This document shows positions 1-6,180 of a stretch of DNA of 11,388 nucleotides, piece by piece. The number at the start of each line of letters is the position of its first letter. Positions within the stretch are counted from its first letter, which is position 1. Position numbers and translations under genes: made by a program. The notes beneath the pieces were generated by a model, which was not told where the DNA came from, made no database searches, and saw nothing but the letters and a program-made list of their open reading frames with translations. Origin of the DNA: an uncultured Clostridia bacterium (GTDB taxonomy: Bacteria > Bacillota > Clostridia > Oscillospirales > Acutalibacteraceae); contig CAMOTT010000047.1 of assembly GCA_946626015.1 (NCBI GenBank), positions 1 through 11,388 of the forward strand, in the 5' to 3' direction.

Positions 1-55
1 GCGACCTTGGTTTCTGACCGGACAAACTATGCCGCGCTGCCTGCGGCAGATGAAG
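1..55. repeat. Left inverted copy of intergenic hairpin repeat
   Basis: Read on the opposite strand, this stretch matches the segment ending at 1152 almost base for base: 26 identical bases (1-26), a short mismatched spacer of 4 versus 5 bases, then 25 identical bases (31-55). The second block holds the palindrome CTGCC-TGC-GGCAG, a small hairpin with a three-base loop. The outer GCCGC/GCGGC pairing of the right copy is lost here because the match stops at 55. The repeat is cut by the window edge and may extend to the left. Together with the right copy it brackets the nuclease gene in inverted orientation. Confidence 0.85.
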
Positions 56-119
56 AAAAGGCGATTGTTTGCAAAAAACAAGGAGCAATGAGCTGATTTA
101 TCCTAAATAAACATAACAA

Positions 120-153
120 AAGGCTAATTGATTTTCTGTGATCAATTAGCCTT
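120..153 (-). terminator. Intrinsic terminator of the GIY-YIG gene
   Basis: A perfect 13-bp stem (120-132 with 141-153) encloses an 8-base loop. On the minus strand it is followed by TTTTGTT. It starts 12 bases beyond the stop codon of the nuclease gene at 165-167, so it is well placed to end that transcript. The stem is AT-rich, like the gene it serves. Confidence 0.85.
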
Positions 154-164
154 AACTGTTTTTA

Positions 165-998
165 TTAAGTTTCAAGTGTATCTTTCAACGCCAGACCGTC
201 TTCTGTTTTCCATTCGGTCAGCCCGTTTGCGCTTCTTCCCAGAACAATAGCCGCAGCAGATGAAGGACTGTTAAACGCATAATCTTTTACAAAGATAAAC
301 TCCGAACTTACAATACCGTTTTCAAGTAAATACCGGCGTCTTTTGTTGCTGCCGGAGGGATAACTGTTTGTAACAGATGAAGCAATAGCCGAGCCCTTTA
401 ATACAGCGAAACCGTCTGACACCATTTTACCCTTTGCGTTTGCGCCTCTTGTTGCTTTTATGTAGAATAACGGAGCATTGTTACTGTCGCTTTCATCTAC
501 CAAATCAAACACTTTATAACCTAACGTGTTGACCAACAGTTTTGTATCGTTTATAAAACCTTCAAGAGTTGCTTGATCATATTCTGATATTGAGGATCTG
601 GTGGGGATAGTTCGGTTTATTATACCAGCCCTTGCCGCTTCATATGCAAGCGTATAGAATTCATTTTCAAGATATTTTATATGTGCCTTGTTCAGAAAAT
701 TGTTATTGCTGATTATTGCAACGGCGTCGTTCCAATAGTTTTTATCTAAGATATGTTGTTTTAGCCTTGATATAATATTCTCTGCTTCGCCGACATAAAT
801 AGTGGTATTGTTGTTGTCGTCTTTACCAAAAAGAAAGTAAATGCCGGTGTTTTTTGAATCATCACGTTTCTCAAATTCATGCAGTTCGTTTCTTGAGACC
901 TTGTATACTCTTACGTTGCTGTTAGATGATTCGCACATAATCATCTTATTTGGATTACCTTCAAAAATCAGCATTTGTATTGTTTTATCGACACTCAC
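165..998 (-). CDS. GIY-YIG nuclease family protein with C-terminal DUF4357
   Basis: This 277-residue protein has a GIY-YIG nuclease fold followed by a DUF4357 domain. Visible nuclease motifs are GIY at residues 52-54, YVG at 68-70, Arg78 in the R-L-K-Q-H helix, the candidate metal-binding glutamates 111/113 (L-E-N-E-F) and Asn128. Residues from about 178 to 270 match DUF4357: a G-F-x-V-L-K-G-S segment, a P-S-G-S-N-K-R-R-R stretch, then S-P-S-S-A-A-A-I-V-L-G-R-S-A-N-G and T-E-W-K. The GIY-YIG fold cuts DNA, often as a homing or restriction enzyme or repair nuclease; the target here is unknown. The start is a GTG at 998 with an AGGAGG site 8 bases upstream. The gene is AT-rich compared with its neighbours (22 G/C in the 60 bases at 481-540, against 34 in 60 at 2401-2460 in guaA) and is bracketed by inverted repeats. 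This suggests horizontal acquisition. No partner methylase or other defence gene is seen. No clear promoter was found upstream. Confidence 0.9.
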   Translation of the reverse strand: MSVDKTIQMLIFEGNPNKMIMCESSNSNVRVYKVSRNELHEFEKRDDSKNTGIYFLFGKDDNNNTTIYVGEAENIISRLKQHILDKNYWNDAVAIISNNNFLNKAHIKYLENEFYTLAYEAARAGIINRTIPTRSSISEYDQATLEGFINDTKLLVNTLGYKVFDLVDESDSNNAPLFYIKATRGANAKGKMVSDGFAVLKGSAIASSVTNSYPSGSNKRRRYLLENGIVSSEFIFVKDYAFNSPSSAAAIVLGRSANGLTEWKTEDGLALKDTLET

Positions 999-1006
999 CT
1001 TGGCTT

Positions 1007-1012
1007 CCTCCT
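1007..1012 (-). promoter_or_regulatory. Ribosome binding site fixing a GTG start
   Basis: On the minus strand this reads AGGAGG and lies 8 bases before the GTG at 998-996. It is the only strong Shine-Dalgarno site near the 5' end of the nuclease gene. The next in-frame ATG, codon 10, has no such site. The GTG start is therefore preferred. Confidence 0.8.
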
Positions 1013-1093
1013 GAAATGTTTTCTAACGACCGCGTCGCTCAAAAGGAATATAATCGTTTCTCCGATTGTAACGGGCACGCCTGTGATCCGTCC

Positions 1094-1152
1094 GCCGCTT
1101 CATCTGCCGCAGGCAGCGCGGCTTTGTTTTGTCCGGTCAGAAACCAAGGTCG
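1094..1152. repeat. Right copy of intergenic hairpin repeat
   Basis: This is the inverted counterpart of bases 1-55. It begins with a 29-base hairpin unit (1094-1122) in which GCCGC pairs with GCGGC on the outside and CTGCC with GGCAG on the inside around a GCA loop. The same 29 bases recur exactly at 1267-1295. The remainder (1127-1152) is the tail shared with the left copy. Compact imperfect palindromes repeated between genes are typical of REP-like or MITE-like elements. No coding function is supported. Confidence 0.85.
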
Positions 1153-1171
1153 CCTTGCTCGCTTGGTGACG

Positions 1172-1230
1172 CCCCGCGGTGCGGGGAGATGTCGGCGTAG
1201 CCGACAGAGGGGACGGCCGCTGTCAGCGGC
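1172..1230. repeat. Row of three compact hairpins with three-base loops
   Basis: Three perfect palindromes follow one another: CCCCGC-GGT-GCGGGG (1172-1186), TGTCGGC-GTA-GCCGACA (1190-1206) and GCCGCT-GTC-AGCGGC (1216-1230). Each has a 6-7-bp stem and a three-base loop. With the hairpin at 1094-1122 they form a set of four structures within about 140 bp, followed by the guaA terminator. The row looks like one composite intergenic element rather than a gene. Open frames crossing it are unconvincing. Confidence 0.8.
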
Positions 1231-1257
1231 GCTTCGCAATTCTCCCGGTTTCTTCCT

Positions 1258-1304
1258 AATAAAAGCGCCGCTTCATCTGCCGCAGGCAGCGCGGCGCTTT
1301 TATT
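1258..1304 (-). terminator. guaA terminator built on the repeat core
   Basis: A perfect 14-bp outer stem (1258-1271 with 1291-1304) encloses the inner CTGCC-GCA-GGCAG hairpin. On the minus strand the stem ends in CTTTTATT, giving the U-rich tail. The guaA stop codon (1300-1302) lies within the stem. The other strand also ends in CTTTTATT, so it could work in both directions. Bases 1267-1295 are identical to the repeat hairpin at 1094-1122. Confidence 0.8.
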
Positions 1305-2832
1305 CCCACTCCACTGTTGCGGGGGGTTTGCTGGTAATGTCGTAGACCACGCGGCTGACGCCTTTGACTTCGTTGGTTATCCTGTTGCTGACCTTTGCCA
1401 GCAGCTCAATGGGGAGCCGGGTAAAGTCCGCGGTCATAAAATCGTCGGTGGAGACGGCGCGGAGGGCAACGGTGTAGCCGTAAGTGCGGGCGTCACCCAT
1501 GACGCCGACGGTTCTGGTGTCCGTGAGCACGGCGAAATACTGGTTTGTCTCCCTTTCAAGCTCCGCCAGGGCTATTTCCTCACGGAATATGGCGTCCGCC
1601 TCACGGACGATGTGGAGTTTTTCCTCGGTGATGTCGCCGATGACGCGCACGGCAAGACCCGGCCCGGGGAAGGGCTGACGCCAGACGAGCTCGTAGGGTA
1701 TGCCCAGCTCAATGCCCACGGCGCGGACCTCGTCCTTGAACAGCTCCCGGAGGGGCTCCACGATCTCGTCAAAATCAATAACGGAGGGCAGGCCGCCCAC
1801 GTTGTGGTGGCTCTTTATTGTGGCGGCGTCTCCTGTGCCGCTCTCCACAACGTCCGGGTAGATGGTGCCCTGAACAAGGGCGTGCACTTTGCCGATTTTC
1901 CTGGCCTCGTCCTCAAAAACTCTGATGAATTCTTCGCCGATGATCTTGCGCTTTTTCTCCGGTTCTTTAACGCCGCTGAGCTTTGACAGGAACCTTTCTT
2001 TCGCGTTGACTCTGATTATATTCAAAGAAAACTGTTTTCTGAAAACATTCTCAACGATATCCCCTTCGTTTTTCCTGAGCAGGCCGTGGTCAACAAAGAC
2101 GCAGGTCAGGTCGTTCCCGATGGCCTTGTGCAGGAGCACCGCCGCCACAGAGGAATCCACGCCGCCGGAAAGGGCGCAGAGCACCTTTTTGCCCTTTAGC
2201 TTTTCCCGGTATTTTTCTATTTGCCCGGTGGTGAATTTATCCATCGTCCAGTCCCCGGAGCAGCCGCAGATCCTGTAAAGGAAGTTGCGCAGCATATCCT
2301 TGCCGAACTGGGTGTGGGTGACCTCCGGGTGGAACTGCACTGCGTAGATCCTGCGCAGGGGATCGCTCATTGCGGCGCAGGGGCAGTTGTCCGTTACCGC
2401 AATGCAGGAAAAGCCTGCGGGCAGCTCGCTCACATAGTCGGTGTGGCTCATCCAGCAAACGCTCTCTGCGGGGATGCCCTTGAACAGCAGGGAGTCCTTT
2501 ACCCGGAGGGTGACCTTGCCGTATTCGCTGATACTGTTGGCGGATTCCACCCTGCCGCCGGCCAGGTATGCCACCAGCTGATGGCCGTAGCAGATGCTGA
2601 GGATGGGCACGCCCAGTTCAAGGATCTCCGGGGAAAACCGGGGAGCTTTTTCGTCATAAACGCTGTTGGGGCCGCCGGTGAAGATGATGCCGCTGTAACC
2701 GCTTGCCCTGATCTCCTCCACCGTTATTTTGTTGTAGGGTTTTATCTCCGCGAACACCTTTTGCTCGCGGACACGGCGGGCGATAAGCTGATTATATTGA
2801 CCGCCGAAATCAAGAACCAGTATTTTGTCCAT
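1300..2832 (-). CDS. guaA: GMP synthase (glutamine-hydrolysing)
   Basis: GMP synthase converts XMP, ATP and glutamine to GMP in the last step of guanine nucleotide synthesis, in the cytoplasm. The 510 residues match the usual length. The N-terminal class I glutamine amidotransferase domain (about 1-190) has the catalytic triad: Cys81 in S-I-C-Y-G-H, and His168 and Glu170 in F-H-P-E. The ATP pyrophosphatase domain has the PP-loop S-G-G-V-D-S-S at 222-228. The C-terminal dimerisation domain begins near R-Q-P-F-P-G-P-G-L (385-393) and ends in the typical K-P-P-A-T-V-E-W-E. The ATG at 2832 has AGGAG (2839-2843) six bases upstream. The gene follows the glutamine synthetase gene by 30 bp on the same strand with no terminator visible between them, so they are probably cotranscribed. 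All catalytic residues are present and nothing suggests a defect. Confidence 0.98.
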   Translation of the reverse strand: MDKILVLDFGGQYNQLIARRVREQKVFAEIKPYNKITVEEIRASGYSGIIFTGGPNSVYDEKAPRFSPEILELGVPILSICYGHQLVAYLAGGRVESANSISEYGKVTLRVKDSLLFKGIPAESVCWMSHTDYVSELPAGFSCIAVTDNCPCAAMSDPLRRIYAVQFHPEVTHTQFGKDMLRNFLYRICGCSGDWTMDKFTTGQIEKYREKLKGKKVLCALSGGVDSSVAAVLLHKAIGNDLTCVFVDHGLLRKNEGDIVENVFRKQFSLNIIRVNAKERFLSKLSGVKEPEKKRKIIGEEFIRVFEDEARKIGKVHALVQGTIYPDVVESGTGDAATIKSHHNVGGLPSVIDFDEIVEPLRELFKDEVRAVGIELGIPYELVWRQPFPGPGLAVRVIGDITEEKLHIVREADAIFREEIALAELERETNQYFAVLTDTRTVGVMGDARTYGYTVALRAVSTDDFMTADFTRLPIELLAKVSNRITNEVKGVSRVVYDITSKPPATVEWE

Positions 2833-2862
2833 AATGTTCTCCTGCCCGCAATCGGGGTTTTA

Positions 2863-4956
2863 TCAGTTATAGAAAAGCAAATCGCCGTAGTTGGGGAAGG
2901 GCCAGTATTTTTCAGCAACCATTGTTTCCGCCTCGTCGCAGAACGCCCGGAGTTTCTGCATCTCGGCGATGACCTTCTGCTGCATGGCGTCCGCCTGCTC
3001 CTTGACGTTTTCTATATCGAGGGCGTTTTTCATCTCGCTTTCAAGTCTGCCGGTTTCTTCGTCGATCTTGTCCGTCAGCTCAGCGAGCTTTTTGATGAGC
3101 TTTGTTTCATATTCGCAGGGAACGTCCGGGATAAGCGCCCGTTTCTGGTTCGCGGTTTTTGCGAGCTTGAGCAGATATTCCTCAATGGCAGGGAGTATCT
3201 CCTTGCGTGACATCTCCGACATGGTGCGCGCCTCAATGGCGATAGTCTTGCAGTAATTGCCCAGGATTATCTCGCAGCGGGATCTGAGCTCGATCTCGGA
3301 GTAGACCCTGTGGGTCATGAGCATATCCACGTTCTTTTTGTCCAGCAGATGGATAAGACATTCCGGGGTGGTGCGGTAGTTGAGCAGACCCCGGTTTTCC
3401 GTGGCCTCTTTTATCCAGCTTTCATCGTAGCCGTTGCCGTTGAAAAGGATCCGCTTGTGATCCTTGATGGTCTTTTGGATCATATTGTGCAGAGTGGTTT
3501 CAAAATCCTCCGCGTTTTCAAGCCTGTCCGCGTAAATCCGCAGGGATTCCGCCACGGCGGAATTGAGCATGATGTTGGTGCAGGCGATGGAGTCCGAGGA
3601 GCCCAGCATACGGAACTCGAATTTGTTGCCGGTAAAGGCGAAGGGCGAGGTCCTGTTTCTGTCCGTGGTGTCCCTTGTAAACTTGGGCAGCACGTGGACG
3701 CCCAGCCTCATTTTTGTTTTTTCGGCTCCGGTGTAGGGCTTGTCGTTCTCAATGGCGTCCAGTATCTCCGTAAGCTCGTCCCCGAGGAAGATGGAGAGCA
3801 CCGCCGGGGGAGCCTCGTTTGCGCCCAGCCTGTGGTCGTTGCCTGCTGTGGCTACGGAGATCCTCAAAAGATCCTGATAATCGTCCACCGCTTTTATGAC
3901 GGCGCAGAGGAACAGCAGGAATTGGGCGTTTTCATAGGGGGTGTCCCCGGGGGAGAACAGGTTTACGCCGGTATCCGTGGCAACGGACCAGTTGTTGTGC
4001 TTGCCGCTGCCGTTCACCCCGTCAAAGGGCTTTTCGTGGAGCAGGCAAACAAGGCCGTGCTTGTAGGCCACCTTCTGCATGATCTCCATTGTGAGCTGAT
4101 TGTGGTCGGTGGCAATGTTGACGCCGGTATATATGGGCGCCAGCTCGTGCTGGGCGGGAGCGACCTCATTGTGCTCCGTTTTGGCAAGGATGCCCAGCTT
4201 CCAGAGCTCCTCGTCCAGCTCCTTCATAAAGGCGGCGACTCTCGGCTTGATGGCGCCGAAATAGTGGTCGTCCATCTCCTGACCCTTGGGGGGCATGGTG
4301 CCAAAGAGGGTCCTGCCGGTAAATATGAGATCCTTGCGCCTGTTGTAAAGCTCCCTGTCCACAAGGAAATATTCCTGCTCGGGGCCTACAAAGATCTTGA
4401 CGCATTTGACTTTTTCGTTGCCGAAGAGCCTGAGAATACGCATGGCCTGACGGTTCAGCGCCTCCATGGAGCGCAGCAGGGGAGTTTTCTTGTCCAGAGC
4501 CTCTCCCCCAAACGAGCAGAACGCCGTGGGGATGCAAAGGGTGTCCCCTTTGATAAAGGCGTAGGATGTGGGATCCCAGGCGGTGTAGCCCCTGGCCTCA
4601 AAGGTGGCACGCAGACCGCCGGAGGGGAAGGAGGAGGCGTCCGGCTCGCCCATTATCAGCTCCTTGCCGGAGAAGTCCATTATTACCCTGCCGTCCGAAG
4701 CGGCGGAAATAAAACTGTCGTGCTTTTCGGCGGTGATGCCGGTGAGGGGCTGAAACCAGTGGGAAAAGTGGGTAGCGCCGTTTTCAATGGCCCAATCCTT
4801 CATTGCCGAGGCTACGGCGTTGGCCACGGAAAGATCCAGCCTGACCCCCTCGTCAATGGTCTTTTTGAGCTTGAGATATATGTCGTCAGACAACTTGGCC
4901 TTCATGACCCTGTCGTCAAACACAAGACTGCCGAAATAGTCCGAGATTTTTACCAT
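2863..4956 (-). CDS. glnN: Class III glutamine synthetase
   Basis: This enzyme joins ammonia to glutamate using ATP. At 697 residues it has the large size of the type III (GlnN) family, far above the ~450 residues of type I. Family marks include A-E-K-H-D-S-F near 76-82, the metal-binding G-P-E-Q-E-Y-F at 191-197 (Glu193, Glu195), E-H-N-E at 261-264, Q-H-E-L at 269-272, the N-G-S-G-K-H loop at 315-320 and N-R-T-S-P-F-A-F with N-K-F-E-F-R at 434-449. The C-terminal ~100 residues are charged and probably helical or coiled-coil. The ATG at 4956 has a GAGGAG site (4966-4971) nine bases upstream. The gene is first in a likely two-gene operon with guaA, a consumer of glutamine, and is driven by the consensus promoter at 5037-5066. 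It is intact. Class III enzymes are common in Bacteroidetes, cyanobacteria and ruminal Clostridia. Confidence 0.97.
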   Translation of the reverse strand: MVKISDYFGSLVFDDRVMKAKLSDDIYLKLKKTIDEGVRLDLSVANAVASAMKDWAIENGATHFSHWFQPLTGITAEKHDSFISAASDGRVIMDFSGKELIMGEPDASSFPSGGLRATFEARGYTAWDPTSYAFIKGDTLCIPTAFCSFGGEALDKKTPLLRSMEALNRQAMRILRLFGNEKVKCVKIFVGPEQEYFLVDRELYNRRKDLIFTGRTLFGTMPPKGQEMDDHYFGAIKPRVAAFMKELDEELWKLGILAKTEHNEVAPAQHELAPIYTGVNIATDHNQLTMEIMQKVAYKHGLVCLLHEKPFDGVNGSGKHNNWSVATDTGVNLFSPGDTPYENAQFLLFLCAVIKAVDDYQDLLRISVATAGNDHRLGANEAPPAVLSIFLGDELTEILDAIENDKPYTGAEKTKMRLGVHVLPKFTRDTTDRNRTSPFAFTGNKFEFRMLGSSDSIACTNIMLNSAVAESLRIYADRLENAEDFETTLHNMIQKTIKDHKRILFNGNGYDESWIKEATENRGLLNYRTTPECLIHLLDKKNVDMLMTHRVYSEIELRSRCEIILGNYCKTIAIEARTMSEMSRKEILPAIEEYLLKLAKTANQKRALIPDVPCEYETKLIKKLAELTDKIDEETGRLESEMKNALDIENVKEQADAMQQKVIAEMQKLRAFCDEAETMVAEKYWPFPNYGDLLFYN

Positions 4957-5003
4957 GGTTTATCGCTCCTCATAAAAAACAAGGCTGAAGCTTTTGTGGA
5001 ACA

Positions 5004-5033
5004 ATATCCAAAAACGCTCCGCCTTTTGGATAT
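5004..5033 (-). promoter_or_regulatory. Inverted repeat over the glutamine synthetase transcription start
   Basis: A perfect 10-bp inverted repeat pairs ATATCCAAAA (5004-5013) with TTTTGGATAT (5024-5033) around a 10-base spacer. The start of transcription predicted from the -10 box is near 5030, so the repeat covers +1 and the first part of the leader. It could be an operator for a repressor or a 5' hairpin in the mRNA. No U-run follows it, so it is not a terminator. Which regulator, if any, binds it cannot be told from sequence alone. Confidence 0.6.
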
Positions 5034-5036
5034 CAA

Positions 5037-5066
5037 ATTATACCGCCGGCATGCGGGTTTTGTCAA
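5037..5066 (-). promoter_or_regulatory. Sigma-A promoter for glutamine synthetase and guaA
   Basis: On the minus strand both hexamers are perfect: TTGACA (5066-5061) and TATAAT (5042-5037), separated by 18 bases. The predicted start near 5030 leaves a leader of about 70 bases before the ATG at 4956. Confidence 0.88.
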
Positions 5067-5073
5067 TACATCC

Positions 5074-5089
5074 GGCAATTTTTATTGCC
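5074..5089. promoter_or_regulatory. Small inverted repeat just upstream of the -35 box
   Basis: GGCAAT and ATTGCC form a 6-bp dyad around TTTT, eight bases upstream of the glutamine synthetase -35 box and between the two divergent promoters. It could be a regulator site. The dyad is short and could be chance. Confidence 0.3.
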
Positions 5090-5158
5090 AGGGGCGGGCG
5101 CGGCTTAAAGCCTCCGCAACGCTTTTCGGGCGCAAAACCGATTTTTTGAAAATATCTG

Positions 5159-5187
5159 TTGCATAAGTAACGTGTTCTTGTTATAAT
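5159..5187 (+). promoter_or_regulatory. Extended -10 promoter of the four-gene right-hand operon
   Basis: TTGCAT (5159-5164) and a perfect TATAAT (5182-5187) are separated by 17 bases. A TG pair one base before the -10 box (5179-5180) makes it an extended -10 promoter. Transcription would start near 5194, about 60 bases before the deacetylase ATG. No other convincing promoter is seen before the terminator at 11065. Confidence 0.82.
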
Positions 5188-5200
5188 TATCCTGTATAAA

Positions 5201-5230
5201 ACTGCGTGCAGTCTGCCTGAATGGGGCAGA
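5201..5230 (+). promoter_or_regulatory. Palindrome and hairpin in the operon leader
   Basis: Right after the predicted start lie ACTGC-GT-GCAGT (5201-5212) and a hairpin pairing TCTGCC (5212-5217) with GGCAGA (5225-5230). They end ten bases before the ribosome binding site of the deacetylase gene. They share base 5212, so they could be alternative structures. A role in control is only a guess. Confidence 0.35.
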
Positions 5231-5239
5231 AATATTTAT

Positions 5240-5244
5240 GGGAG
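5240..5244 (+). promoter_or_regulatory. Ribosome binding site fixing the deacetylase start
   Basis: GGGAG lies nine bases before the ATG at 5254. The frame is open back to an ATG at 5221, but that codon sits inside the leader hairpin and has no Shine-Dalgarno site. The family's conserved N-terminal N-A-D-D-F-G also falls at the usual place, residues 8-13, only when 5254 is used. Confidence 0.8.
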
Positions 5245-5253
5245 ATGACATTA

Positions 5254-6129
5254 ATGGCAAAGTATCTTATAGTAAACGCCGACGATTTCGGAATGTGCAA
5301 TTCCGCCAACCAGGCGGTTTTTGAGCTGTTTGAGGCAGGCTGTCTCAAATCTGCCACAGTGATGATGCCCTGCAAGGCGGCAACGGACGCGGTGAATTTT
5401 TCCATAGAACATCCGGAGTATCCCATAGGCGTTCACCTGACCCTTACCAGCGAGTGGGGGAGATACCGCTGGAAGCCTTTGACCGACGGCAAGTCTCTCA
5501 TAGACGGAGAGGGCTTTATGTGGCACGAGAGCGATGACGTTGCAAAGAACGCCAAAACCTCCGAGATCGAAGCTGAGGTTCGCGCCCAGATAGACCTTGC
5601 GCACAGCATGGGGATGAAGCCCTCGCACATAGATAACCACATGGGTTCCCTTTACGGCCATGAGACCGGGCGTCTGGGTCTGCTTACCATGACTCTGCGC
5701 GTCTGCGGCGAGTACGGCTACGCTTACAGGCTCTTTGATAAGGCGGACCGCAGGATCTGCCCCAGAGGCGTACCGTATTTCATCTACAAGCTGGCCGCGC
5801 GCCTCACCGGGCATATGGCGCGTAAATATAATGTAATAGTCCCCGACTACCTTCTCTTCCCGGATTGGAACGACGATATGAGAAAGGACTATGAAACATA
5901 CAGGGAGACTATTCTCAAGATCTGGACAGACATCCCCGACGGCATCACCGAGACCTTTGTGCATCCCGCTGTGGAGAGCGACGAGTTAAAGTTCATTACC
6001 GCAAGATGGCGCGACAGGGTCTGGGAGTATCAGCTGCTCAAGGATCCCGTAGCGCAGCAGTGCCTTAAGGATCACGGCGTGAAGCTTATCAGCTATAGGG
6101 ATCTTATAGCGATGAAAGGCGCGAAATAG
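5254..6129 (+). CDS. YdjC/ChbG-type carbohydrate deacetylase
   Basis: This 291-residue cytoplasmic protein belongs to the ChbG/YdjC/HpnK family of metal-dependent deacetylases. Known members remove an acetyl group from small N-acetylated sugars such as chitooligosaccharides. The metal-binding set is visible: N-A-D-D-F-G at 8-13 (Asp10/Asp11), His61 in G-V-H-L-T-L-T, and S-H-I-D-N-H-M-G at 114-121 (His115, Asp117, His119). A late V-H-P-A-V motif (residues 226-230) fits the family's catalytic histidine. Length is normal and no signal peptide or membrane segment is present. It is the first gene after the extended promoter and is followed 51 bp later by the first secreted hydrolase, with no terminator between. 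The exact sugar substrate cannot be read from the sequence. A role linked to the downstream genes is inferred from position only. Confidence 0.9.
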   Translation: MAKYLIVNADDFGMCNSANQAVFELFEAGCLKSATVMMPCKAATDAVNFSIEHPEYPIGVHLTLTSEWGRYRWKPLTDGKSLIDGEGFMWHESDDVAKNAKTSEIEAEVRAQIDLAHSMGMKPSHIDNHMGSLYGHETGRLGLLTMTLRVCGEYGYAYRLFDKADRRICPRGVPYFIYKLAARLTGHMARKYNVIVPDYLLFPDWNDDMRKDYETYRETILKIWTDIPDGITETFVHPAVESDELKFITARWRDRVWEYQLLKDPVAQQCLKDHGVKLISYRDLIAMKGAK

Positions 6130-6180
6130 ACCGTCTGCTTTTATCTGTTTTTATTTTTATTTGAAACAAGGAAGATCAGA

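Noticed and set aside
1049..1054. TATAAT on the plus strand between the nuclease gene and the repeats
   Set aside because: No acceptable -35 hexamer lies 16-18 bases upstream and there is no gene downstream on that strand. The opposite strand also lacks a clear -35.
1094..1304. CRISPR-like array
   Set aside because: The 29-base unit occurs only twice here in direct orientation, spaced by over 140 bp filled with other palindromes. There are no regular spacers and no cas genes.
950..1345. Possible small genes across the repeat region (both strands)
   Set aside because: These frames are made of the hairpin repeats, with composition skewed to Ala, Arg and Pro, and overlap the start of the nuclease gene and the guaA terminator.
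2221..3210. 329-codon open frame on the plus strand
   Set aside because: It is antisense to guaA and the end of the glutamine synthetase gene, both of which show full conserved motifs on the other strand.
4957..5030. Riboswitch or T-box in the glutamine synthetase leader
   Set aside because: The leader is only about 70 bases, shows one simple dyad, no T-box motif and no terminator/antiterminator pair.
3310..5166. 618-codon open frame on the plus strand
   Set aside because: It is antisense to the glutamine synthetase gene, has no family motifs and arises from the GC-biased third codon positions of the real gene. It also runs across the divergent promoter region.
5221..5253. Upstream ATG as start of the deacetylase
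   Set aside because: It lies in a leader hairpin without a ribosome binding site, and the extra 11 residues are not part of the family N-terminus.
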